Positions 10,101-22,182 of a stretch of DNA of 64,000 nucleotides are shown here, one piece after another. Under the pieces are notes generated by a model. The model ran no database searches, was not told where the DNA came from, and was given only the letters and a program-made list of their open reading frames with translations. Positions within the stretch are counted from its first letter, which is position 1. Each line of letters starts with the position of its first letter. The stretch comes from Symbiodinium natans (Eukaryota; Sar; Dinophyceae; Suessiales; Symbiodiniaceae). The translations under genes were made by a program, and so were the position numbers. The DNA is taken from positions 504,216 to 568,215 of the forward strand of contig CAJNDS010001447.1 of NCBI GenBank assembly GCA_905221605.1, given 5' to 3'.

Positions 10101-11299
10101 TTTTGCTATCAGGGTGGCGGCAAAGAACGGACTCTATTTTTCGCAGCTTGCTATAGCCGACTGAGGTCTGTTTCTGAGTTTCAATATTCTGACGGGCCTG
10201 AAGGCTGGGGTTGCTTTGGGTAGTTTAGCCCGAAACCCTAAGCCCTAGCCCCGACCAATACCCCATTCTTAAAAAAGGGGCCGGAATAATTACGAGCTGT
10301 ATTCCCGTATGGCCATTCCCATATGGCCCTTGATAAATGTACTATAATCACCCCTGGCCCAAAACCCTGTTCTAAACTATTGAGGCCCCCCTATCCTAAG
10401 TACTAGGGCCCCTACACCACGAGGCCAGAAGCCGCCGCAGGAAGCAAACCTACAGAGCCCCGCAAGCGCAGCCTCAGCGGCAGATACAAGGACGGATTTC
10501 CAGGGGTCGAATGTTTTTGTTCTTTTTTATTTCTATTTTTTTTTGGGGGGGGAGAGAGAGAGGGGTTCAGGGGTTTATAATCTTTTACAAATATGGGGTT
10601 TTATAGGGTTGTTTTAGAGTTTTAAAGGGTTCAGAGGGTTGATAGGGTTGTAGGTTTGATAGGGTTTTGATAGGGGTGTATCGGGTTGATAGGGTTTAGG
10701 GTGTATAGGTTGTATAAGATAGGGTTGACAGGGTTGATAGGGTTGATAGGGTTGATAGGGTTGATGGTGTTTATAGGAGTTTATGCGAGTTTTTGGTTTT
10801 GGAAGGTTTACAGGGTTTATAGGGTTTGTCGGGTTTGGGGGTTTAGAGTGGTTCTAGGGCTTTTTTGGGGTTTTGTAAAGGTTTAGGGTGGCAAGGGTTT
10901 GTGTTGTCAGAAGTGTATAGGGGGGGGGGGGGTGCGTGGGGAGAGGTGAGTTGTATATACATATTTATTTATATATGGGCTGCGGGTACTGGTTCTAAGC
11001 ACCGCGCTGCCCATGCTACTAGATGCAATTTGGACTCCTCATCTCGCAATGCAAGAGACATATAGCCCACGTCAGGCCCTTAAAAATCTAACCCTAAACC
11101 CTATTTAAACCCCAAACCTGAATCCCTAGACCCTAAGCCCTAAGCCCTAAACCCTACAACCCGAAACCCTAAACTCTACACCCTAGACTCTACACCCTAA
11201 GCCCTAAACCCTAACCCCTAAACCCTAAACCCTAAACCCTAAACCCTAAACCCTAAACCCTAAACCCCAAACCCTAGGTAGGGTGTAGGTTCTAAAGCT
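10101..11299. other. Non-coding: GGGTTGATA array, T/G runs, CCCTAAA variants
   Basis: GGGTTGATA-type units fill 10628-10765. T and G runs sit at 10510-10560. CCCTAAA variants (CCCTACA, CCCTAAG) fill 11085-11275. The open frames here encode the repeats. The stretch may be the rest of the intron between the leader exon at 9413 and a following exon. Confidence 0.55.
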
Positions 11300-11374
11300 C
11301 CGGCCTTCGAAGCGGCTCTGTGAGGAGAAGCTGCGGCCTCGGGAGGATGCTGCCGATGGCAAGGCGGCATCCAT
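11300..11374 (+). CDS. Candidate exon between inverted telomere-like arrays
   Basis: GC-rich block flanked by CCCTAAA (to 11275) and TTTAGGG (from 11388). One frame reads LRPSKRLCEEKLRPREDAAD and then GKAASM. A second open frame, starting GAGA after TGTGAG, would follow the leader exon through a GAGA donor. The two cannot be separated by eye. It may join the leader to the 11765 reading frame. Confidence 0.35.
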
Positions 11375-11764
11375 GTGAAGTTTTAGGGGTTTAGGGTTTA
11401 GGGTAGGGTTTAGGGTTTAGGGTTTAGGGTTTCGGGTTTAGGGTTTAGGGTTTAGGGTTAAGAGTTTTTAGGGCTGATCAACAGAGGGTTCGCGGTCTTC
11501 CTCATTCATGCTTTATCGCCCACCATGTTAGAACTCAGAAAGGGCCACAAAATTCTGAGGAACGTCCATGAAAAGGGTGCCTGGGCTGTCTCTCAAGTCT
11601 TGTCTCTGGAACAGATCAAGATTCATCCCGCCAGCTTCTTGTATCAAGCGCACGAGACCATTCCCCCATCCTTGGGGGTGAAATAAGGGATACATGAACC
11701 CTGAATTCCGGGCTTGTTCATAGTTCAAAGGGCATAGGCGGCGTGCGCCTGAGTAGCAGCAGCC

Positions 11765-12298
11765 ATGGGAGAACCTGGCCCCGAATCTGGCCTTTGGCTG
11801 ACCAAAGGTGGCTTGGAGGCATGGTGGCTCATGGAGTGCAACATTGAGCTCGCGAAGCAAGGCTTCTTCAAGCAGATCCAGAACGGCTTAGACTGCGAGC
11901 TGGCAGAAGCAAAGTATCTCGACTTCGATGTAGCCAAGCGAATGGATGGTGGCTTCCCAGGAGACAATGTGAAGCGGTCCATCAAGGAGTTCAACATGCT
12001 GCTCGGAATGACGATGGGCATCCAGCGCCACCTCTACATGTTCCATGTTGGCAACAGCAAGTTTGCTCCCGAGAGGGCCATGAGTGAAACCAAAGTTGCT
12101 ATTCAGCAAGTCCTTGATACCCTCGGTAGCCACTGGAGGCGGGCTTTAGCAAACAACTTGCAGAGAGACCAGGGCCTCGAGCTCCTCGAGAGGCTTGCAG
12201 GAATCCAGGAGCACGTCGCAGGCGAAGGCTGTTCTTTCCATTACCTACCAGCTAGCCGAAAGGCCAAACGCTGCCGAGCGACGCCCAACGGCTCTTGA
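11765..12298 (+). CDS. Hypothetical 177-residue protein or terminal exon
   Basis: Longest uninterrupted coding stretch outside the nitrite reductase gene. It opens at ATG 11765, after a TGA in frame at 11750 and CAG triplets that could serve as acceptors, and closes with TGA at 12296. Composition is GC-rich and dinoflagellate-like. The product is soluble, with no signal or membrane segment. It has Trp/Met-rich helices near residues 13-25 (GGLEAWWLMECNIELAKQG), a central GFPGDNVKRSIKEFNMLL, a Leu-rich helix near 140-150 and a basic tail. I do not recognise the family. It may be a stand-alone gene or the last exon of the gene whose leader starts at 8466. The tatD start lies only 52 bases downstream. 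Confidence 0.55.
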   Translation: MGEPGPESGLWLTKGGLEAWWLMECNIELAKQGFFKQIQNGLDCELAEAKYLDFDVAKRMDGGFPGDNVKRSIKEFNMLLGMTMGIQRHLYMFHVGNSKFAPERAMSETKVAIQQVLDTLGSHWRRALANNLQRDQGLELLERLAGIQEHVAGEGCSFHYLPASRKAKRCRATPNGS

Positions 12299-12349
12299 AA
12301 GCCCGTGCGCCTAAACCCTAAACCCTAAACCAGGTCTGAGTGCAACACG

Positions 12350-15300
12350 ATGGAGGGGAAGAACGCATCGTGTGAAAATGCGAGTACCGGGTTTCTGGCG
12401 TTGAGATTGTAAGGTCCAGGCCCTGAATACCCTACCTAAAGGCTCCTACGTAGTATCTTTTCGGGGTAATATACTAGAATCCCCTATAACTAAGCCAAAA
12501 AGGAACTACATTGGAGCCTTCAGGTAAGCCCCAAGCCCTACAGGGTTATGGATTTACGCCAGAACGAAATGAGCGAGTCAACCCTAGAGCTCTTTTGAGG
12601 AACCTCGAGGCCCTAGGGGCCCTGGATGCAAAGTTTTTCAAGGATGAGCATCCGCAGAATGAACCCTATCAAGGACCCTAATGTAGGGGCCTCAACGGCT
12701 AGAACAATCAGGGTTTTGGGGGTTTTTATCGTATGTGTATAAAGGGACCGGGGCCTTAATAGTTTGAATAGGGTTTTGGGGGTTCTTAATAGTGCATTTA
12801 TAAAAAAAGGGACCCTAAGGGAAAAAATATTGGTACACAATTCCAACTCCTATATTACGCGCACGCCAGGCGTTCATTGACACGCACTGTCACCTGGATA
12901 TGATCCTCCCGCGGCTCTCCAAGCAAAGCCAGAGCGTGTTCCGGATGCAATCACAGCTCGAGAAACTTCGGTGTTAAACCCTAAACCCTAAACCCTAAAC
13001 CCTGAACCCTAACCCCTGAACCCTGGGCCCTGAACCCTGAACCCTGAGCCCAAAACCCGGGCAGTTTAAGAGGCTGCTGCCATGAAGATACGTCGGAGCT
13101 GCATGTTTGCCAGGGCTTGGTATGCTGCCTGCAGACAGCTTGCGGAGTAGGATGCTCAACTCTCCAATCATCTAAGGGTACGTAGTTTTATGGGCCCTTA
13201 CCTTCTTCCAAAGGTTCTGAAGTATGGGCCCTTCATTTGAGGGTACTAAACGAAGGGGTCCCTCCTTTTAAGGGCCCATATGAAGGGACCATGTGACTAC
13301 CCTTAGAAATCGGGACCCCCCCAATGCGCAGCTGCTACGCCTATTCAAAGCAGAGGCGGGCCTTGACCATGCGAAACTCGCGCGCCTGGAGCCACCAAAA
13401 CCTCGCTCCCGGAGTCTTGTAGCTAAGCCTGAAACTCTGGTAGAACCGAAGCCCCGTTCAGTCCTACGACCGGAGTCGCACACCCCCAAACCCTGAAACC
13501 CAACCTGGCGTTCCCCAAAGAGCCCAATATACCCCATAATTACGGAACATACCTTTAATCATATCGTAAGGTTCCCTATAAATATTACATGAAATTCCTT
13601 CATGAAGGGGTATTGGGCTCCCTAAACCCTAAGCCCTAAGCCCTAAACCCTAAACCCTAATTTAGGGCTCTCTGGGTCACCCTTAAGCGCCGACAGAAGG
13701 ATGCCGCGCGGGCGAAGGCGAAGGGCCAAGAGCCGCCACCCCGGATGGACGCCGACTTCGAGGCTTAGGGCTTTAGGGCTTTAGGGCTTTAGGGCTTTAG
13801 GGCTTTAGGGCTTTGGGGTTTGGGGTTTGGGGTTTAGGGTTTAGGGTTTAGGGGCGGGATCAGAACCCAAGGAGCCCAATGCCCCTTACTTAAGGACCTA
13901 AGGAATATACTTTCCACATAATTTAAGGTGTATTCCTTAATTAAGGGGTGTAAGGGATATACCCTAGTTCATATTCAGGAATCCCCATGTAGATCAAGGC
14001 ATGTTCCTTTTGGGCTCTCTGGGAACCCCAGAGCCACCCATTGTCGGCTTAGCAGGTACCTGTAGACTCTACAGACCAAGAGGAGACTCTGCAGCAACGA
14101 CTTTGGGGCCCAGGTTATGTAGTAATCCCTTTTAAGGCGGGTTTAGGGTTTAGGGTTTAGGGTTTAGGGTTTAGGGTTCAGGGTTCAGGGTTTAGGGTCC
14201 AGGGTTTAGGGTTTAGGGTTTAGGGTTGCGCCCAGAGACGTGTAAATGGAAGAGTTCGGAAAGCGGTTCAAGGTTGAGGGGCTGTGTATGGACCTCATAT
14301 TGACCTAGGATGCCCAGTTGTGCCCTTATTATCTTTTTGCGGGGTTTCGGATTCCTTGTACACCTGTTTAAGCAACAAAGGGACGCCCTGTGTAACCCCA
14401 GGTTACTGGGCAACCTAGTGGCCTCAACCATCGAAGTATGGACTCAAACGGAAACCCTAAACCCTAAACCCTAAACCTTAAACCCTAAACCCTAAACCCT
14501 AAACCCCTCTGAAGCCCGAACCTTAAGTTGCCGAAGGAGTGGCGAAAGACACTTGATGGGCCTGAGAAAGACTTCGAGGGCTGCGTGAACATCGGCCACT
14601 TAGCTGCGAGGTTTCCCTACCAGGGAGTCTGTCGACCTTATTAGGTGGGGCGTATAGGCCTAGAGTTTAGGGTTTAGGGTCCAGAGCTTAGAGGGTTTTA
14701 CACGGTTTGTGGGGTTTACAGGGCTTAGGAATGTTTTATCATGGGTTCCCCTACTACCCCCCTCTATACTACCCCCCTAAGTTCCCCCCTTAAATAACCT
14801 TAATTAGGCAAAATTCTCCCAAAATAGCCTTAAATTATGGGGGGAACCTAGGGGGGGGGGGTAGTATAGAGGGGGGTAGTAGGGGAGCCCATGATTTTAG
14901 GGCCTCTATGATGTTGTTAAGTCTGTTGGTTGACCATCAGGCCTTGTTTCTAATCGCCGAACAGCCGGCTCACAGGTTGGACCTTCTTAGTGTTTAGGGT
15001 TTAGGGTTTAGGGTTTAGGGTTTAGGGGCTGAGTTGTTTCAGTTATTTAGGGTTTAGGGTTTGGGGTTTAAGGAGTCAATGCTGGGGTGACTGGAGTCGT
15101 AAACGCTCGACCCTCGACCCTTTCTTCCCCCCACCCTGAGCCCTAAACCCCAAACCCACGTAGGGCCCTCAGAGTCACCGTTTGCTCCTTGGATCTCGGA
15201 CGCCTGTAGTCCGCGGCTCTCCAACTTGGCGCCTGAGCTGCCTCTTACAAGTCCCAGAGGGCGCATGGTTTAGGGTTTAGGGTTTGGGGTTTGGGGTTTG

Positions 15301-16965
15301 GGGTTTGGGGTTTTTACAGACTTTTGGTCCACACCTCTCCCAAAGCGGCGTTCTGCCTGGAGCGCTCTCCTGAACGCCCACTTGGCCTCCAAGTACTCCT
15401 GAACCCTCTAGACACTCCAAACCCAATCCCTAAACCCTAAATCCCTAACCCTGGACCCTAAACCCTAAACCTTCCTGGCCATTCCTGGTGGGTTTGGTGC
15501 TCGAAAAATGGTTTGCAGCAGATAAAGACTGCAGCTATCCTACTTGCAACCTATCACCCATGAACCGCCAAGTAGGTTGCAGCGCGGCAACGCTGGATGC
15601 AGCAGCGTCCTTCTTGAAGCACGAGAAGGCGGACGATGGGTTTGTTGTTGTTTAAGTGAATACCTGAAGCCCCAAGGTATGTGAAGCAATAGCACCTTTG
15701 TTATTGGTTTTGGGGCTTTGCTGTTGCCTACTTTGGAGGGCTTAGGTATACCCACAACGGGGCGAAGTTGCTCGCGTTTGGGCAGCTGTGCCCACGGAGT
15801 GGATTGGGTTCACGTTTACATGCACCAGTCTGCACCTTGAAGCCCATTCAACAACCAACCACCAACCACCACTCACCCAACATAGGGATCGCAATACCAC
15901 ACACTGCCGTACACAACTCCAGAGGCTACACCGTCACTACACCAAGCGCTGCGACCAGTCGAGTCTTGCATGTAGGCATTTGAAAGCTGCAGTAGACGGA
16001 CAGCGTCATGCTCCACCGCAGCGATTTTGTTCCAGAGGGGTGTGAGCAAAGATCAGATATTCCGTTGCGCCTAGAGTCGTCCTGCTGCAGTGAAAGGACT
16101 GTCAGCCATGGCAGGCAAGCATGTTGTTGTGATTGGCCACGGCCCCATCGGCCACGCCTTCATTGAGAAGCTTGCTGAGAGGGAGGCCGGATTCACAATC
16201 ACCGTGCTTTGTGAGGAGCCGCGTCCAGCATACAATCGCGTCATGCTGACACAGTACTTCCTGGACCGAGATGCCGACAAGCATGACCAGATGAAGTTGT
16301 CCTACTGGAGCGAAGAGGACTTGAAGAGTAAGAACGTGAAGCTTGTCTACGGCCGCGCAACCAGCATCGACCGTGACAGCAAGTCGGTCGCATATTCCAA
16401 AGTCAGCCACGGCGGAAGCTCTGCCGATGCAGAGGCAGATTCCGTACCTTACATCGCCTTTAGTTGAACTTTAAACTTTTTGGGCTTCCTTATTTAGTAG
16501 GAATATTAAAGGTTAACCTTTTTCCCCTTGGTTTATTGGAGAAGTAAGGTACAGTACGACGTCCTCGTGCTTTGCACCGGCAGCTTCTGCTTTGTTCCTC
16601 CAACTCCCGGCTTCGTCTTGCCGGAGAAGAAGAACCCACAGTGGCCGGATGACCCTGCCTCCCGCCCGGAAGGCGTCTTCGTGTACAGGACTTGGGGGAT
16701 GTACCCCCCCCCCCCGTACATTAACAGTCCTTAAGAGGGATTGTTATAGTAGGGAGGTACTATAATTCCGTTTATAAGGAACTGTTCGTAGAAGGGGGAG
16801 CATCCCAGAATTCAGGACCATCGAGGATCTTGAGGCTCTCATCGCGGCAGCAAAGAATTCCAAGCGCGCGGCCGTGATCGGAGGCGGCCTCTTGGGCCTC
16901 GAGGCAGCGAAAGCCGTGTTTGATCTCGAGATGGAAAGCCACGTAGCTTGGGAGCCCAGTGGTAC

Positions 16966-17003
<38 letters not shown>

Positions 17004-20000
17004 CCCTTATAAAGTTTATCAGATGCATACTGGGCTACCCTAAACCCTAAACCCTAAACCCTAAACCCTAAACCCTAAACCCTAAACCCTAAACCCTAAA
17101 CCCTAAACCCTAAACCCTAAACCCTAAACCCTAAGCCAAGGTCGTGGAGATGGCCCCCTACTTGATGCCCACGCAGCTGAACGAGGAAGCGGGCCGGGCC
17201 CTGGAGCGGAAGATCAGCAACTCGGATGCCCCAGTTTAGGGTTTAGGGTTTAGGTTTCAGGGTTTCAGGGTTTCAGGGTTTCAGGGTTTCAGGGTTTCAG
17301 GGTTTCAGGGTTTCAGGGTTTCAGGGTTTCAGGGTTTTAGGGTGTTAGGGTTTTAGGGTTTAGGGTTTAGGGCCTTATTTCCCTTTTGGGGGGGTGGTTT
17401 GGGTTACCTTCTTAGACCCCGTTCAATGCAAAACAAGGTGCATCCTTCTTTAAGCCTATAATCCTACAGGTTACCGGGAAACCGAGGCAATCTCGGCATC
17501 CATGTGCACAGCGGAGCGAAGATTCAGGAGGCTGTGCTGGAAAATGGCAAGGTCAAGGGCCTAAAGTTCATTCCGCATGGCCAAACCGAGCCTACCGTCT
17601 TGGACGTGGACATGGTTGCTGGGTCGGCCCTTAGTTGGGACATTTTTTATTTACCCTTCTATTGGGTTCAAAAAACCCTGAACCCGAAACCATGTCCACC
17701 CTCTGAAATTTGGTTTAGGGGGGTCAGGTCATACATTAGGAACATGTAACCCTAAACCCTAAACCCGCATTACCCTAAGCCCTAAGCTCTAAGCCCGAAA
17801 CCCTAAACCCTAAACCCTAAACCCTAAACCCTAAACCCTAGCCATGTCAGAAGCATTTATCAGGGGCCAACCCTAGGTTGTCGTCTCCTGCGGCGTGCGC
17901 CCCCGCGACGAGTTGGCCCGGGGGTGCGGCTTGGAAGTCGGAGGCCGAGGAGGCGTCAAGGTCGACACAAGCCTGCGCCTTCGCCTGAAATTGGGGGGTT
18001 TAGGGTTTAGGGTTTAGGGTTTAGGGTTTAGGGTTTAGGGTGTAAGGTTTAGGCGGGTTTAGGGTAAAATGAGACCCGAATTCCGAACAAGGATACATGA
18101 CCACATGGTCAGTCCTCTAATTTGTGGTCCCTTTTTGGGTACCCTATAGATATTCGGGGCCCGTCAAAAGGTCCCATGCTTTAGTGTTTAACGACCCCAT
18201 AATTGGGGTCATATCCTATACTGCTTACTATAGTCCTTAATTATTCGGGTATATGAATCGGAAACCCTTTTACAGGTTCTCAGAATTTCTCTTCGGGTAT
18301 ATGAACCACAAGTTCTTTTCGGGCTGCTTTTGGTCTCCCTAAACACAAAACCCTAAACCACAACCGGAAACCCCAAACCCTAAACCCTAAACCATAAACC
18401 CCAAAACCTAAACCCTAAACCCGAAACCCTTTTCGGGCTCCTGTGATCTCCGAGGTGCTCTTCGGATCCGAGCATCTACGCCCTGGGCGAGGTTGCGTCG
18501 ATCCTTGGGTCGCGCACCATACAGGCTATCTATAGAATCCCTAGAAGAGGGTTCAGGGTTTAGAGTTTAGGGTTTAGGGTTTATAGGGTTTATAGGGTAT
18601 CTAGGGTTTATAGGGTTTATAGGGTTTATGGGGTTTATAGGGTTTATAGGGTTTATAGGGTTTATAGGGTTTATAGGGCTAGGGCTAGGGTTCCAGGGTC
18701 TATGAGCCCTAAGCCCCTTTTTTGAGGGGCTCTTATGTTGGTCCCCGCAAGGATTGGGGGCGTCTTCTGCTACGGCCTCTGGGCGCCCATGGGTACCCTT
18801 TTCTCTGGAACCCTAAACCCTAAACCCTAAACCCTAAACCCTAAACCCTAAACCCTAAACCCTAAACCCTAAACCCTAAACCCTAAACCCTAAACCCTAA
18901 ACCCTAAACCCTAAACCCTAAACCCTAAACCCAACAGAGGGTGCCCTTATTAGAATATGGTTCCTGGGCTACCAAGGCCTTTGGGCGCCCGGAGTTGACC
19001 AGGCAGAGGCGCTGGTGAAGAACCTCGTCGAGGGCGCGGGCAGCGCTAGCCACTTGGTAGGGTTTAGGGTTTAGGGTTTAGGGTTTAGGGTTTAGGGTTT
19101 AGGGTTTAGGGTTTAGGGTTTAGGGTTTAGGGTTTAGGGTTTTGAGGGTTTAGAGTTTAGAGTTTAGGGTTCAACGAGCCCTTAAGACCACTTGAATTGA
19201 GGAATAGGCCATAATCTATGTAGGGATCCTTTCTATGATTGAAGGCATATTCCTTACTTAAGGGGTATTGGGCTCTTTGGGTAGTGCTCTGTTGGAATTT
19301 GTGCTGGTCCAACACCAAAGGGTACCCTTGTTGCAAGACATAAATAACCCTAACCCCCCAAACCCCACATCCTAAACCCTAATCCCTAAACCCTAAACCC
19401 TAAACCCTAAACCCTAAACCCTAGACCCTAAACCCTAAACCCTAAACCCCCAACCCAAGGCTACGAGAAGAGCGACTTGAGCACAAAGCTGAAGCTCCTG
19501 GGAGTCGACGTGGCTTCCTTCGGTGCCTTGGTAGCCCAGTGTGGGGTGCCCTTCTGTGCCCCCTTCTTGGGGGTTTAGGGTTTAGGGTTTAGGGTTCAGG
19601 GTTTAGCGTTTAGGGTTTAGGGTTTTCCTTAACAGGGATTCTAGTGCCCCTGATTAGAACCCCCATGAAGCAAGGCCTTTTCCATTAGCCGTAGCCACCC
19701 CCCCCCCCCCCCACCGCCCTCAAAGAGAAGAAAACAACAAAAAAACACAACACAACGTATAGACAGTCAGGGTAATACATGGTTGCTGGGCTTCCTAGGC
19801 TCTGACGAGAGCTTCTGGTTCAAGCGCAAGTTCGATGGCAAGGACCCCGAAGTCCTGAACGTGGAGTGCAGCAGCGCCGTGGATGGCTCCTACCGCCGGC
19901 TGTGTTTCAGCAAGGACGGCCAGAAGCTGGTGGGCGGCGTCCTCGTTGGCGATGCCAAGGATTACCCAAAGCTGCTGCAGCTTTGTCATTGTTGGGTAGC

Positions 20001-22151
20001 ATTTTGCATTTTTTAAGGGTACTGAAACCCAATAAGGAATCAACATTCAAACTTTGAATATTATCCCAACAATGAACTAGGCAGCTCTGCAAAAAGGGCG
20101 ACCTCGGTGGCTCCGACCCCGAGAGCCTGGCCTTCCGCCGGCCTCCGCCCGGCCAAGGAGCAGTGGCCAATGACGGCGGAGATGGCACGGGCATTGCGGA
20201 GGACGACGTCATCTGCACGTGCCTGAACGTTACCAAGGGCGAGGTGGTGAAAGCCATCAAGGAGAAGGACTGCACGACTGTGCCGCAGATCAAGAAGTGC
20301 ACAAAAGCCGGCACAGGCTGCGGCGGCTGCTGCACTCCAGTGGGCGAGGTTCCAAAGGTTCTATCAGCGACGCTGAAGGCATTGGGCAAGGAGGTCAAGG
20401 CTGGCATCAGTGATTGCTTTCCATACACCCGCCAAGAGCTTTTCAACATCTTCCGCGTCAAGGAGATTAAGACCTTTGAGGAAGCCGTTGAGAAGGTTGC
20501 CGTGGGTGGCAACGGCAGCGAGGTGGACAAGCCGGTCATCGCCTCAATCCTGGCCAACATTTGGAATGACAACGTGCTGACAGGCAACCGTGATCAAATT
20601 CAGGATACCAACGACCGCTTCTTGGCCAACATCCAGAAAACAGGCACCTACTCTGTTATCCCTCGATGCGCCGGTGGCGACATCACGCCCGATGAGCTGA
20701 TTGCCATTGGCACCACCGCCAAGAAGTACGGCCTTTGGACCAAGGTCACAGGTGCCCAGCGCCTCGGCATGTACGGGGCCCCGGTGCATGAGCTGCCCTC
20801 CATCTTCAGGGACCTCGTGGACGCTGGCTTGGAGTCTGGCCACGCCTACGGCAAGGCCCTGCGCACAGTCAAGAGCTGCGTGGGAAGCACATGGTGCCGA
20901 TATGGACAGCAGGACTCCGTGAGCATGGCCTGCACTCTGGAGAACCGCTTCTCGGGCTTGCCCCTGATTCCCCCTTTTTGGTGTTTATTCAAGGTATAAA
21001 GTAACCAACCCAAGAAGAAAAGGGTACCCTTAAAGCTTCTGATGATATGGTCGCTGGGCTACCAAGGCTACAAGGGCCTGCGTGCACCTCACAAGATCAA
21101 GATGGCCGTGTCTGGCTGCCTTCGCGAATGCGCCGAGGCACAGGGCAAGGACGTAGGCTGCATCGCCACCAACAGCGGCTACTAGGTAGGACCTTGGGAT
21201 GTTTAATGTTATAGTAGGATCCCCTTGTAGTAAGGACCCCAATCAGGGCACCCCCAATATCACTAGCCTACAGCGGCTACTAGGCAGGACCTTGGGATGT
21301 TTCATGTTTATGGTTGCGCTTAATTGTTGGGCTTTTTCTTGAAGATACAGACTGGGGGTTTACGAAAATAGGTAGGGGACCGCAAATATAGACCCCCAAA
21401 GAGTAGGATCCCCTTGTAATGAGGACCCCAATAAGGTACCCCGAATATCGTAAAGCCCCAGATGGTTAAGAGCATTTTCCAAACCCTAAACCCTAAACCC
21501 TAAACCCTAAACCCTAAACCCTAAACCCTAAACCCTAAACCCTAAACCCTAAACCCTAAACCCTAAACCCTAAACCCTAAACCTAACCCTAAACCCTAAA
21601 CCCTAAACCCTAAACCCTAAACCCTAAACCCTAAACCCTAAACCCTAAACCCTAAACCCTAAACCCTAAACCCTAAACCCGAACCCACCATGTTCAGTCG
21701 GGTTTTGCAAGGGCCAACCGAGGCTACAACCTCTACCTTTGCGGTAATGGGGGAGCCAAGCCTCGACATGCGCAGCTCCTTGCATCCTCCATCGATGAGG
21801 AGACGTGCCTGAAGTACATCGATCCTAGGCAGGACCTTGGGAGATTTTTTCTGTTGTTAAACCTCAGTTCTCTTCATTCTAGCTAAGTTCTCTGACTTCT
21901 TGGGTTTGAGAGGAGGAAGTTCTCTTCATTCTTGCTAAGGTTCTCTTACTTCTTGGGGATTTTAGGAGGAAGATCTCCAAGAATTTCGTTTCAGAGGGGT
22001 TGGAACATCGATCGACCGAGGATCGGTTTCTCATGTTTTACTGCAGCACGGCCAAGCACCTTCAACGCACAGCACCATGGCTCGAAGAGCTCCCTGGTGG
22101 AATTGATTCTTGGTAGCCCAGTGGTACATTTTTTTTTTGTTTTTTTTTTTT

Positions 22152-22182
<31 letters not shown>

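Noticed and set aside
16444-16467. Continuation of nitrite reductase exon 1 to its first stop
   Set aside because: The in-frame tail is intron: the GTAC duplication and CTTAC/GTAAG ends mark the junction, and the family motif resumes at 16549 in phase.
19907-20587. 226-codon frame on the minus strand
   Set aside because: Antisense shadow of the nitrite reductase exons 19799-19976 and 20081-20946. The plus strand carries conserved cofactor motifs.
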